This document shows, piece after piece, positions 5,229 through 13,910 of a stretch of DNA of 15,609 bases. Source of the DNA: Nitrospira sp. (GTDB lineage: Bacteria > Nitrospirota > Nitrospiria > Nitrospirales > Nitrospiraceae); assembly GCA_030456405.1 (NCBI GenBank), contig JAKDNQ010000030.1:1-15609 (forward strand). The letters run 5' to 3'. The notes below the pieces were generated by a model that worked only from the letters and a program-made list of their open reading frames with translations, was not told where the DNA came from and ran no database searches. Each line of letters starts with the position of its first letter. Position 1 is the first letter of the stretch. The translations under genes and the position numbers were made by a program.

Positions 5229-6233
5229 TCACTTTATTGGGAGGTCTTCGATGAGACGTTCGGCAAAGAGCGAGCCCGAGAACATCCAACGCACGCCGAC
5301 TTGCACCGTCCAGTCCAGACCCAACGGGGACGGGGTGTCCCTCCCCACCAGCCCCACGCCTGGCTGGGCGAACAGGCGCCAGCGGTCGCTAAGGCGGTGT
5401 CCGATCTCACCTTGCAGATTGAAAATCGTTCTGTTGTTGTTATTCCAATCCACGGCCCAGACCCCCCCTACGATGGTCCACCACCGTTCGGACCAGATGG
5501 TTGTGATGGACGGCTGGACCTGCATGAAGTGGAGATCGCGGCGACTGGGATCGCCTCCGACGGAATTGAAGTCCTGTACCAGCGTAATGAACAACGATCG
5601 CAGCCTGGGCAGCGGGACTCGGACTGCGCCTCCTGGTCCCAGGCCATACTTGCCCGTGCTCAGTCGATCGTTCGAGCCTGTTGGAAATGAGACATCGAAG
5701 CCGACCAACAAGGCCAGGTTTGGGCTGCTATAGACCCGCCCGCCTGCTCGAACGAACATGTCGCCTGTGCCGTTCGTCGTGAAGCCTCCTGGCCGGTCCA
5801 GATCGGCCCATACGTAGGGTAATGTCGCTCGGACAGCAAAGTTCGGAGTAAAGGGCACTTGGACGACGGCTGTGGCGGTCTCAAGGTTCAGACCGTTGGT
5901 GAAGACTGTATGCCCATACGCGATTTGATGGAAACCGATAATGGCGGTGGGGTCTGTGCCGTTGGCGGCGGCAATGGCCGAGAGGCGCTTTCGCGCTTCT
6001 GTGAGCCGCGCGCGCTCCTCAGTAGGGGGACCCTGCAGCATAGGTCCTTCACTTTCCTTTGACCCTGCGTCAGGTTTCGCACCATCGCTTCTAGATGGTG
6101 CGGCGGCTGCGGGTGTCGGACAACCTCCAGCGACAACGAGAGAAAGCGTCGCAAGCGCAATGAGTATGAAACCCGCGCGCACAGCGTTGCGCGCTACCTG
6201 GTGTTCCCATTGCGGCAAGTTTCGATGATCCAT
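5229..6233 (-). CDS. Predicted outer-membrane beta-barrel protein, possibly a lipoprotein
   Basis: A 334-residue envelope protein from ATG 6233 (an ATG at 6296 would add 21 residues before the signal peptide; neither start has a clear ribosome site). A hydrophobic segment at about 20-37 ends VVAGGC, a lipobox-like site with Cys38. A Pro/Ala/Ser-rich linker, then a short charged helix (EERARLTEARKRLSAIAA) follow. From about residue 110 on, alternating polar and hydrophobic strands with Gly/Asn turns (TATAVVQVPFTPNFAVRATL, GLGPGGAVRVPLPRLRSLFI, WWTIVGGVWAVDWNNNN) suggest a beta-barrel like the phenol-degradation MetA/transporter-type family. Substrate unknown. A decayed C-terminal copy lies at 2170-2322. 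Confidence 0.65.
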   Translation of the reverse strand: MDHRNLPQWEHQVARNAVRAGFILIALATLSLVVAGGCPTPAAAAPSRSDGAKPDAGSKESEGPMLQGPPTEERARLTEARKRLSAIAAANGTDPTAIIGFHQIAYGHTVFTNGLNLETATAVVQVPFTPNFAVRATLPYVWADLDRPGGFTTNGTGDMFVRAGGRVYSSPNLALLVGFDVSFPTGSNDRLSTGKYGLGPGGAVRVPLPRLRSLFITLVQDFNSVGGDPSRRDLHFMQVQPSITTIWSERWWTIVGGVWAVDWNNNNRTIFNLQGEIGHRLSDRWRLFAQPGVGLVGRDTPSPLGLDWTVQVGVRWMFSGSLFAERLIEDLPIK

Positions 6234-6422
6234 CTTTAGAGAGACGTTTTGCCTGTCACACCGCGCTCGACAAGGACCATGGACCGGGTTGTTCATGGTG
6301 CGGGACTCTTAGGTAAGAATGAAACGGCGCGACCGCGTTTCCCACATCACAATAAAGAACACCATGTGTGAACAATATGCCGTAGAGTCAGATCGACAGT
6401 CCTGGCCGCAGATAGAATCGCG

Positions 6423-7499
6423 CTACCGCTTGTCCGCTTTGTTCTGAACTGATCGGAACATCTCCTTAATATACGGCGCTGTGATCGCTCGCGAGACGGG
6501 ATGTTTCATGGAACTGCCGAATCCCCCTACTTGGTCGGTCGAGACACGGCCAATATAAAATATGAATGTCCCGTCCTTGGTCGGGAGTGCCGCGATGCCT
6601 TGCAGCATGCTGTTGTAATCGTGGCTCGTATAGTAATGACGCTCGACGGCGAGTGCGGCATCGTCCATATGATAGAGCATGCGGTGAACCAGAACGTAGG
6701 TTGGGCGTCCAAATACGTCGATGTTGAGCCAGTAGAAGAACTCTTCGAGGTTCTTAGCCGCAGCCTTCTCAAGGCCCTTCGGATAGTTGAGCAGGAATGT
6801 ATGGAAGGCCGGAAGATGCTTGGCTACGCCGCTCAATTCCTTGGTAGATAGGAGCAGCTCATCGCCTGCATTGCGCTGCTCCCCGTTGCCACGCTCGTAG
6901 GGTGCGATGCCGGACAGCCCTTTTGCCCTATAAGCCTGGTACCGCGACAGCAGGGTCTGGCGCACAAGGGCCTCAACTTTTTGCACAGGCACGTTGTCCT
7001 CATCGCCTCCTGCCTTCAGTGCTTGAAACGCCGCTATTTCTTTCGTGTCGAGGTTCAATTCATCGCCAGGTTCCGCGTTCAGATAACGCCGCGCTTCCTT
7101 TTCTCCATTCGGCTGCAATTTCACCCCGGCCAAGTTCTCCATGGCGCCTTCCCCCGTGATGCGGCCATGCGCCGTGATGACCGACACGTCTTTGAGGATC
7201 AGGGCCTCTCGGTACATCTCAGCCAGATTATCCGGAGTGGTTTTCACCAGGAAGGCCATGCCGATCGCCAACTCTCGATCCGACCCTTCACTGGCCGACC
7301 AATCGAGGATCTCGCCCTTTAAGATTCTGTCCCGGTCGCTGTCTGAGAGATGCAAGTCTTTGAGGACTTCATCGGCCGCCGGCAGTGCCAAGGCATCAGG
7401 GATTGGCCCACTGAATATCAAGCTGAGCCAGACGCATACGACGACTGCGATCTTTCGCCGATTCGTGAACCGCCGAGAGGGGGTGCTGCTGTGTGTCAT
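6423..7499 (-). CDS. Secreted protein of unknown function
   Basis: A 358-residue protein that I do not recognise. It starts at ATG 7499 with AGGAGA about 10 nt upstream. Residues 1-38 form a signal peptide: basic n-region (RRFTNRRK), hydrophobic core (IAVVVCVWLSLIFSG) and an ALA cleavage site before LPAADEV. The mature part is soluble, charged and mixed alpha/beta, with no cysteines apparent and no metal or nucleotide motif. A conserved-looking region, HMDDAALAVERHYYTSHDYN then GTFIFYIGRVSTDQVGGFGS, lies near the C-terminus. It stands between MltF-1 and the barrel protein, all on the minus strand, with a 217-nt gap upstream and 190 nt to the barrel's chosen start. It is probably periplasmic. 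Confidence 0.75.
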   Translation of the reverse strand: MTHSSTPSRRFTNRRKIAVVVCVWLSLIFSGPIPDALALPAADEVLKDLHLSDSDRDRILKGEILDWSASEGSDRELAIGMAFLVKTTPDNLAEMYREALILKDVSVITAHGRITGEGAMENLAGVKLQPNGEKEARRYLNAEPGDELNLDTKEIAAFQALKAGGDEDNVPVQKVEALVRQTLLSRYQAYRAKGLSGIAPYERGNGEQRNAGDELLLSTKELSGVAKHLPAFHTFLLNYPKGLEKAAAKNLEEFFYWLNIDVFGRPTYVLVHRMLYHMDDAALAVERHYYTSHDYNSMLQGIAALPTKDGTFIFYIGRVSTDQVGGFGSSMKHPVSRAITAPYIKEMFRSVQNKADKR

Positions 7500-7717
7500 G
7501 AAGTGTGTTCTCTCCTATGCTAGGCAGAATCGGTCGAGATATTTCCAGCATTCTCTCGGGAAAGTCAAGGCGCTCAAGACTACAACGAGACATTTCCTAC
7601 CATATTGATTCCGATGAAATGGAATACTATGATCCGCCGCCATCGGCTGAAGCCGACAGACGTAATTGAAGGACAAGAGACAGGACGACCGCGTGAACTC
7701 GTGAAGACACCCAGCCT

Positions 7718-9223
7718 CTATTTGGTCCCGCCCTTGATCTGCTCGATCGCTGCCTTCGTGGAAGCCCGGCTCTCCAGAACCAGGCGATAGGCAATATAGT
7801 ACTTGTAGATGTTGCTGACGTAGGTCACCGTTTCCTGACCGATTTTCTCAGCCGCGATATATTCCACGTTGTGGAACCAGACGTTGGGATCCAGTCCGCG
7901 CTTGGCGGCTGCCTTGCGGAGCTTCGAAATCCGGCCTGCGCCGGCGTTGTAGGACGCGAAGGCGAAGAGGGCCTTGTCCAGCTCGGTCATCGGCTCCTTC
8001 TCGTAGTAGTGGTCGATCATCCAACGCATGTACTTGATGCCGGCGTGGATGTTCGCCTCGGTCTCAGTGATGTCGCCTACCTTCATATCCTTGCCGGTGG
8101 CGGGCATCACCTGCATGACTCCAATCGCGCCCACCGAGCTTTTTGCATTCTGGTTGAGCTGCGACTCCTGATAGCCTTGCGCGCCCATCAACACCCAGTC
8201 CACGGCATACTGGTCACCGTATTTCTGGAAATACTGAACGAGCGCCATGAACTTCTTTCGCTCCTCCTCGGAGCCCGCGTTCTTGACGTATTTGACGTTC
8301 TTCAAGTAGCGCGTCAAGAGTTGGTTCCCGGTCGAGGTCCCGACCTTGTGGCGCAGGGCGAATTCGTCCAGCATCGCCTTGAGCTGCGGACTGTCTTTGC
8401 GAATCGCCCATGCGATCTCGCCACCCGTGTGAACCGCAACGTTGTCGTGCACGGTGAGCTGCGGGAAGATCTGCTTCCAGAAGTCCGCCTGGAATTTGTT
8501 GACGATGGTGAGTGGAATGAGACCAGCGTTGAGCATCTCGAGTATATCTTCGTCCTCGAGCGTCTCCGGAGCTTCCTTGAGTGTCACCGGTGGTTTCTTC
8601 TCGGCGACGAACTTCTCGTTGAGAGCCACGAGGCTCTCGTAATAGCTCGACGACTTGCGCACGAAGACATCCTTGCCGGAGAGATCGTCCAGGCCGGCGA
8701 CATGTGGTGAAGCGGGTCCCGACACCACGACCTCACTCACGTTGCTCAAACCGGCTGCAGTGAAGTCCACAAGTTTCAGGCGTTCCGGCGTAATCGTGAG
8801 GCTGGCGGCAGCGATGTCGCCTTTGCCGGCCACAAGTCCCGGCAGCAATTGGTCGCGGTGTGTTGGAATAAATACCGCCCGCACTTTTAGATGCTTGTTC
8901 TTGAGTTTCTTGTCGCCGGCTAGCTTCTTGTTGAGTTCTTCCTCGAACAGCCGGACAAACTCAACGGCAGTGCCGCGCAGCACGCCCTTATCGAGGAAAT
9001 GAATAGTCTTGCTGTTGACGGTCAGCACACGGATGACCCGCCGCTCGATCATCCCGTCTAGATCGCCGGTCCACGGCTTCCTCGCGAGATCGAGGCCGAG
9101 AATCGCGCCAGCCGCTTTCTGTGGCGCCGGCTCTGTGGCGAGCGCCGTGTGTCCGGCCAAAAAACACCAGCAGGCAAGGCTGAGCATGCTGACCATACGC
9201 TTTGGTCTGCATGTGGGCTTCAT
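7718..9223 (-). CDS. mltF: MltF-type membrane-bound lytic murein transglycosylase (copy 1)
   Basis: MltF enzymes cleave peptidoglycan glycan strands to 1,6-anhydro-muropeptides in the periplasm. This 501-residue protein (ATG 9223; an ATG at 9259 is an alternative) has a signal peptide (about 1-30, ending HTALA), a type 3 periplasmic solute-binding domain (about 45-300; KPWTGDLDGMIERRVIRVLT, KGDIAAASLTITPERLKLVDF), then an SLT goose-lysozyme-like domain. The catalytic Glu is E353 in YQESQLNQNAK, followed by GAIGVMQVMPATG and ALFAFASYNAGAGRI, the family's ES, GLMQ and AYNAG motifs. Length is close to E. coli MltF (518). It ends with a 217-nt gap before the secreted protein, and it lies 228 nt from the SemiSWEET stop. 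A paralogue lies at 13911-15395. Confidence 0.9.
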   Translation of the reverse strand: MKPTCRPKRMVSMLSLACWCFLAGHTALATEPAPQKAAGAILGLDLARKPWTGDLDGMIERRVIRVLTVNSKTIHFLDKGVLRGTAVEFVRLFEEELNKKLAGDKKLKNKHLKVRAVFIPTHRDQLLPGLVAGKGDIAAASLTITPERLKLVDFTAAGLSNVSEVVVSGPASPHVAGLDDLSGKDVFVRKSSSYYESLVALNEKFVAEKKPPVTLKEAPETLEDEDILEMLNAGLIPLTIVNKFQADFWKQIFPQLTVHDNVAVHTGGEIAWAIRKDSPQLKAMLDEFALRHKVGTSTGNQLLTRYLKNVKYVKNAGSEEERKKFMALVQYFQKYGDQYAVDWVLMGAQGYQESQLNQNAKSSVGAIGVMQVMPATGKDMKVGDITETEANIHAGIKYMRWMIDHYYEKEPMTELDKALFAFASYNAGAGRISKLRKAAAKRGLDPNVWFHNVEYIAAEKIGQETVTYVSNIYKYYIAYRLVLESRASTKAAIEQIKGGTK

Positions 9224-9451
9224 AATCGTCTCGCTGTTGTGTTCGATGGGTTTGCTCATTTCATCAACTCGATCTCTTCTGGACGTCAGTTATCATCTGC
9301 CGTCAGATGCATGTGTCGAGCTTGTTGCTGCATCAATGGCGCGGCTCGGATTCCCTCCGAATGAGTTGTAGTCCAAAGCCGTAAGAGGAAATAGTGAACG
9401 CACCCTGGGCAGCGGGGTGGCTAGTGCGGGAAAGGAGGCATTCCCACCGTG

Positions 9452-9748
9452 TTATCTCAGGCCGGCCATTTTCTCCTTGCGGGCAAAGAAAAAATACGCG
9501 CCCACCATGATGAAGTTGATCATCACTGCAATGATATTCCACATCACCACAGGCATCGAGCCGATCAAGAACCCGTAATATACCCACACGATTTGAAACG
9601 TGCCCATCATGCCCGCCATGGTTGGATTCATGCCTTTGGCGTTCCCTTGCTTGAACATCCTGAGCAAATCCGGGGCGGCGGCAAAAGTGGTGCCGAATCC
9701 CGCTACAAAACCGATGATCGAATGCCATTCCATCCATTCTGCTTCCAT
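9452..9748 (-). CDS. SemiSWEET-type sugar transporter
   Basis: A 98-residue membrane protein with three hydrophobic segments (about 10-30, 44-62 and 66-88), the SemiSWEET (PQ-loop/MtN3) layout, in which two copies form a sugar uniporter. The first segment ends FAAAPDLLRMFKQGNAKGMN: the usual Pro-Gln is Pro-Asp (P26, D27), followed by the standard KG-x-(N/S). W55, Y57-Y58-G59 and W70-N71 occupy the substrate-facing positions expected in segments 2 and 3. Met6 (9733) may be the true start, as it lies closer to the usual family start. It begins 42 nt after the end of the GH13 gene, and so is likely the third gene of the GH63-GH13 operon and may move the sugars those enzymes release. Confidence 0.75.
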   Translation of the reverse strand: MEAEWMEWHSIIGFVAGFGTTFAAAPDLLRMFKQGNAKGMNPTMAGMMGTFQIVWVYYGFLIGSMPVVMWNIIAVMINFIMVGAYFFFARKEKMAGLR

Positions 9749-9790
9749 CGAAGTCCACTGTAGTGATAGCCGACGCCATCTCCGACTCGA

Positions 9791-11009
9791 TCAATTCGGT
9801 TCCCGGGAGAGAAGGTGATAGCCCCACGGCTCTAGGTCTGCGTAAAATCCAGATGCCTGCAGATCGTCGCCCTCTCGATCGTAGGCTGTCTTCTGCAACG
9901 GATCGGTCAGCCGCCAGGAACGGCCAGCGAGATCCCCCCATGGCAATCTGACCCGCGTCTGAGAACGAACCCCTGAAAGATTCACGACGATCAGGTGGCG
10001 GTCTGCCCCTTTTTTCCAGCACCAGGCGACCACATTCAGGTAACTGTCATTGTCCGGCCAGCCGGTCCGCGCGCACAGTGTCCACTCTCCATCCTTGAAG
10101 TCTGTGCGGCGAAGGGTCTGAAGGAGGGATTGGTAGAATCCCTGAATATTCTGGTCCGGCACTTCATCGGGACGGCGGCGCAGGAACACCGGGAGCCTCA
10201 CGCGGCGTCCCTCGAATTGCCCTTCGTGAAACAGCCGGGCGCCCGGCAGCGTCGCGAACGTCACCGCCGCAGCCCGCGCCTTCTGGTCTGCAAACGTCGT
10301 GGCGGCGCGCGGTTCGTCGTGGTTCTCGATGAAGCGCACCAGTTTCTCTTGGTAGGGGAGATCGGCACAGAGATGCAACCGCATGCTCTCAGCCGGGCCA
10401 TGCTCCAGCCGATCGTACAGCCGCTTGTCGTAACAGTAGGTGAATCCCTGCTGCTGAAGCTCCCATTCTTTGTCCCAGTAGGCTTCAGCCATGAAGAGGA
10501 CATCGGCACCACGCTTCCGCACTCCTTGGATCACCTCCGTCCAGTATTCCTTCTCCGGAGGCGGCCCGGCGCGGTGTCCCCACGTGCGTTCGAAGATAGG
10601 CGTCATGAGCAGCATCGCCATATCGCAGCGCATGCCGTCGCATTGTCCGGCAATAGATCCCACGGTCTCGATGATTGCCTTGCGCAATCCCGGATGAAAC
10701 CCGTTCAACTGCGTCGCGCCGCACGCAATAGGGCGAGCCGACGTTGTCCTCCGGCGAAAAGTCCGGCAGAGCTCTCCTGAAATCCTCAAGAAGCCCCTGG
10801 TTCCTCATCGAAGTGGCGATGCCGGCAGGGCTCCGTTCCCACACGCCCATGAGCCAGACCGAATCAAAGCCGTGAGCGGCAAGGGCATCCCATTCCTGAT
10901 TTGGCACTGTGGCCAAGGTCACAGGCTTCCGGTATGTCCGGCTCAACTCACTCAGCCAGACCCAGGTGTTGATCTCATAGATGACCGGATATTTCTGCCA
11001 GGTATTCAT
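9791..11009 (-). pseudogene. GH13 alpha-amylase-family gene with internal deletion and frameshift
   Basis: It starts at ATG 11009 (MNTWQKYPVIYEINTWVWLS) and reads typical GH13 sequence to LPDFSPEDNVGSPYCVRR. Around 10712-10720 the GH13 sequence jumps to another frame at TQLNGFHPGLRKAIIETV and runs to the end at 9791. Relative to the family, as I recall it, about 80-95 residues between VRR and QLNGFHP are missing, including conserved region I (DFVPNH). The later motifs survive: region II GMRCDMAML (nucleophile Asp), region III VLFMAEAYWD (acid/base Glu) and region IV FIENHDEPRA. The start overlaps the GH63 stop as ATGA (11006-11009), so the two were co-translated. The family hydrolyses or transfers alpha-glucosyl groups. 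A read-through product is not expected to be active. Confidence 0.8.
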
Positions 11010-13747
11010 ACGGTACCTTTCTTGATCGCGGCCTCCTTGAACGCGGACCGCTTGCCTCCCTCCAGCGCTCGCTTGGCGTCCAGCAAACCGAAGAGCTGGA
11101 TGGTTTTGGCCACGAGCCCGGTCCAGCCGGTCTGGTGGTTCGCTCCCAGTCCCGCTCCGTTGTCGCCGTGAAAGTATTCGAAGAAGAGGAGGTGGTCACG
11201 CCAGTGGGGATCGGATTGGAATTTTTCCGTCCCGCCATAGACAGGGCGTTGGCCGCGTTCATCCTTTAGGAAAATTCGGCTCAGGCGATCCGCGATGTCC
11301 TTGCTCACCTCGAAGAGGTTCATCATCTTGCCGGACCCCGTGGGGCATTCAATTTTGAAGTTGTCGCCGTGGTAGAGGTAAAAATTCAACAACGCCCGGA
11401 TGATCATGGCGTTCACCGGCATCCAGACCGGCCCTCGCCAGTTGGAGTTGCCGCCGAACATGCCGGTGTTCGACTCCGCCGGCAGATAATCCACCCGGTA
11501 CTCCTGGCCGCCGACGTGTAAGATATAGGGGTTCTGTTCGTGGAATTTGGAGAGCGAGCGGATGCCGTAGGGGCTCAGGAACTCGTTCTCGTCGAGCATT
11601 TTCGAAAGGATCCGGCGGAGCCGCTCCGGATTGAGCAGGGCAATGATTCCCCGCTCGCCCACACCCAAATGTCCGGGTCCGGTCGGGTGAATGGATGTGA
11701 GCAGCTCAGGCATCTGGCGCAGGCGCGCGCTAATCTCGATAGTCGACTGAGGAACGATCTCCCGCTGCCACGGCTCTACGACAGTCGTGGCGCATAACGG
11801 GAGCAACCCCACCATCGACCGCACGCGCAGGCGCTTGGCGCTGCCGTCCGGCAACCGCAGCAAGTCGTAGTAGAAGCCGTCCTCCTCATCCCACATGCCG
11901 TCCGTCCCTGGCTTGTTCATGGCGGCGGCGATATAAAGGAAGTGCTCCACGAACTTTGTCACCATGTCCTCGTAGGTGCGGTCGTGGGCGACAAGCTCCA
12001 CCGCGAGCTCCAGCATGTTCTGGCTGAACAGGGCCATCCAAGCCGTGCCGTCCGCCTGTTCGAGGTGGCCGCCGGTGGGCAAAGGGGCGCTGCGGTCGAA
12101 GACGCCGATGTTGTCGAGGCCGAGGAATCCTCCCTCGAACACATTCTTGCCGAACCGATCCTTCCGGTTCACCCACCAGGTAAAGTTCAGCAAGAGTTTG
12201 TTGAACGCCGACTTGAGGAAGTCCACATCCGTCTCACCGCGCAGCGCCTGCTCAGTGCGGTGGAGAAACAGAGTGGCAAAGGCGTGGACCGGAGGGTTCA
12301 CGTCGCTGAAGTTCCACTCGTAAGCGGGAATCTGGCCGCTGGGGTGCAGATACACCCCCCGAAGCATGAGTTGCATCTGTTGCTTCGCGAAGTCCGGATC
12401 TACGATCGAAATCGGTAGTGTGTGAAAGGCCAAGTCCCAGGCCGCATACCAGGGATATTCCCACTTGTCCGGCATCGAGATGATGTCTTCGTTGATCATG
12501 TGGAACCAGTCCCGATTTCTGGACTGTTGGCTGCCGGAGTGGAGAGGGTGAGCGTGATGTTCTGTCAGCCATCGATCGGCATCGAAGTAGTAATATTGCT
12601 TGGACCAGAGCATACCGGCCAAAGCCTGGCGCATCACGTTGCTTGCGTCCGGGGAGACTGAGGAAGGAGTCACGGATCGGTAAAACTCGTCCGCTTCCCG
12701 GAGCCGTGCTGCAAGGGACTCGGTAAATGCCGGCCCGAAAGGAGCCGCTGTGCCTTTCTGGCCCTGCCCGCTGAGGACTTGGTTGGTGAGGCACAGACGC
12801 ACCGTCATCGACTGACCGGGACCGACCATCTGCCGGTAATGCGCCGCTCCCTTCGTGCCTTGACGGTCGGGATTCACTGCCGCCTTGTGACCCAGTACGA
12901 CATAGTTGTTGATGCCGTCTTTGACGTAGGGGCTCACGTTCGGGTATTCAGGAAAGAGCCGCTCGTTGTTCGTTTCGTTCTCGGTACAGAGCAGCGGTAC
13001 GTCGCCGTCGCAGTATAGATAGTACGTGCCCAGTATTGAATGTTTCGCCGCCAGCGCGCTCGTGCCTGCCGGTCCCTCGATCTGTTTGAGCAGCGGTTTC
13101 TCGCCATGGCCGGCAATCCACGTTGCCCAGTCGTTGCGGAACCACAGGGTCGGCAAGAGGTGCAGTTCGGCTTTTTCCGGACCTCGGTTGACCGCAGTGA
13201 TCTGCACCTGTATGTCATCCGGGCTTTCTTTGGCGTACTCCACGAAGACATCAAAGTATCGATCCCGGTCGAACACGCCGGTATCGAGGAGTTCATATTC
13301 CATCTCGTTCCGAGAACGCCGGCGGTTCGTGTCCACCAGATCGGAATAGGGATAGGCCGCCTGCGGATATTTGTAGAGGTATTTCATGTAGGAGTGAGTC
13401 GGTGTGCTGTCGAGGTAGAAGTAATATTCTTTGACGTCCTCGCCATGGTTGGCTTCGCTGTTCGTCAGTCCGAAAAGGCGTTCCTTCAGGATCGGGTCTT
13501 TCCCGTTCCAGAGGGCGAGCGCAAAACAGAGCTGCTGTTTGTCGTCGGAGATTCCCGCCAGACCATCCTCGCCCCAGCGATAGGCCCGCGAGCGCGCGTG
13601 ATCGTGCGTGAAATAGTCCCAGGCATTCCCGTCGGCGCTATAATCCTCCCGGACGGTGCCCCATTGGCGCTCGCTCAGGTAGGGGCCCCAGCGTTTCCAG
13701 TTACGACCATCATTCAGCAATCGAGCCTGTTCGGCATTGTGTGGCAT
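11006..13747 (-). CDS. GH63-like glycoside hydrolase (MGH1-like glucosidase)
   Basis: A 913-residue enzyme from ATG 13747, with GGAGGAGAAGGATC upstream as ribosome site; the longer frame to 13789 is rejected on that basis. No signal peptide is seen, so it is cytoplasmic. The N-terminal half (about 1-350) is a beta-sandwich-type domain; an (alpha/alpha)6 barrel follows. Catalytic candidates are Asp438 in WYAAWDLAFHTLPIS (acid) and Glu758 in LPAESNTGMFGGNSNWRGPV (base), with HQTGWTGLVA near residue 871. These match GH63/mannosylglycerate-hydrolase-like enzymes that release glucose from alpha-linked oligosaccharides. It heads an operon with the GH13 gene (4-nt overlap) and probably the SemiSWEET gene. 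Exact substrate is unknown. Confidence 0.85.
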   Translation of the reverse strand: MPHNAEQARLLNDGRNWKRWGPYLSERQWGTVREDYSADGNAWDYFTHDHARSRAYRWGEDGLAGISDDKQQLCFALALWNGKDPILKERLFGLTNSEANHGEDVKEYYFYLDSTPTHSYMKYLYKYPQAAYPYSDLVDTNRRRSRNEMEYELLDTGVFDRDRYFDVFVEYAKESPDDIQVQITAVNRGPEKAELHLLPTLWFRNDWATWIAGHGEKPLLKQIEGPAGTSALAAKHSILGTYYLYCDGDVPLLCTENETNNERLFPEYPNVSPYVKDGINNYVVLGHKAAVNPDRQGTKGAAHYRQMVGPGQSMTVRLCLTNQVLSGQGQKGTAAPFGPAFTESLAARLREADEFYRSVTPSSVSPDASNVMRQALAGMLWSKQYYYFDADRWLTEHHAHPLHSGSQQSRNRDWFHMINEDIISMPDKWEYPWYAAWDLAFHTLPISIVDPDFAKQQMQLMLRGVYLHPSGQIPAYEWNFSDVNPPVHAFATLFLHRTEQALRGETDVDFLKSAFNKLLLNFTWWVNRKDRFGKNVFEGGFLGLDNIGVFDRSAPLPTGGHLEQADGTAWMALFSQNMLELAVELVAHDRTYEDMVTKFVEHFLYIAAAMNKPGTDGMWDEEDGFYYDLLRLPDGSAKRLRVRSMVGLLPLCATTVVEPWQREIVPQSTIEISARLRQMPELLTSIHPTGPGHLGVGERGIIALLNPERLRRILSKMLDENEFLSPYGIRSLSKFHEQNPYILHVGGQEYRVDYLPAESNTGMFGGNSNWRGPVWMPVNAMIIRALLNFYLYHGDNFKIECPTGSGKMMNLFEVSKDIADRLSRIFLKDERGQRPVYGGTEKFQSDPHWRDHLLFFEYFHGDNGAGLGANHQTGWTGLVAKTIQLFGLLDAKRALEGGKRSAFKEAAIKKGTV

Positions 13748-13779
13748 GATCCTTCTCCTCCAAATTCTCAAAAGAGACG

Positions 13780-13804
13780 GCGCGCTCAAGGGGCGAGAGC
13801 GCGC
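13780..13804 (-). terminator. GC-rich hairpin between MltF-2 and the GH63 gene
   Basis: On the minus strand an 8-bp perfect stem, GCGCGCTC with GAGCGCGC, closes a 9-nt loop and is followed by CGTCTCTTTT, a weak T-run. It lies 106 nt past the MltF-2 stop and 33 nt before the GH63 start. It fits a terminator for MltF-2, or an attenuator-like hairpin in the GH63 leader. Confidence 0.4.
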
Positions 13805-13910
13805 AGGATATCGAACAGGAGTGATTTAGGCAACTATGAAAAATGGCCCGATGTCACGACTCAGATGCTCCGGTTGAAGGCTGAAGATCCAAGGTGGGTC
13901 TTTGGAGGCC

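Noticed and set aside
7871..8710. Plus-strand open frame of 279 codons.
   Set aside because: It is antisense to MltF copy 1, whose motifs are clear.
9333..10022. Minus-strand open frame of 229 codons across the SemiSWEET gene and the GH13 end.
   Set aside because: It overlaps two recognisable genes in another frame and has no hydrophobic or domain pattern of its own.
9995..10780. Plus-strand open frame of 261 codons.
   Set aside because: It is antisense to the GH13 gene and shows no recognisable motif.
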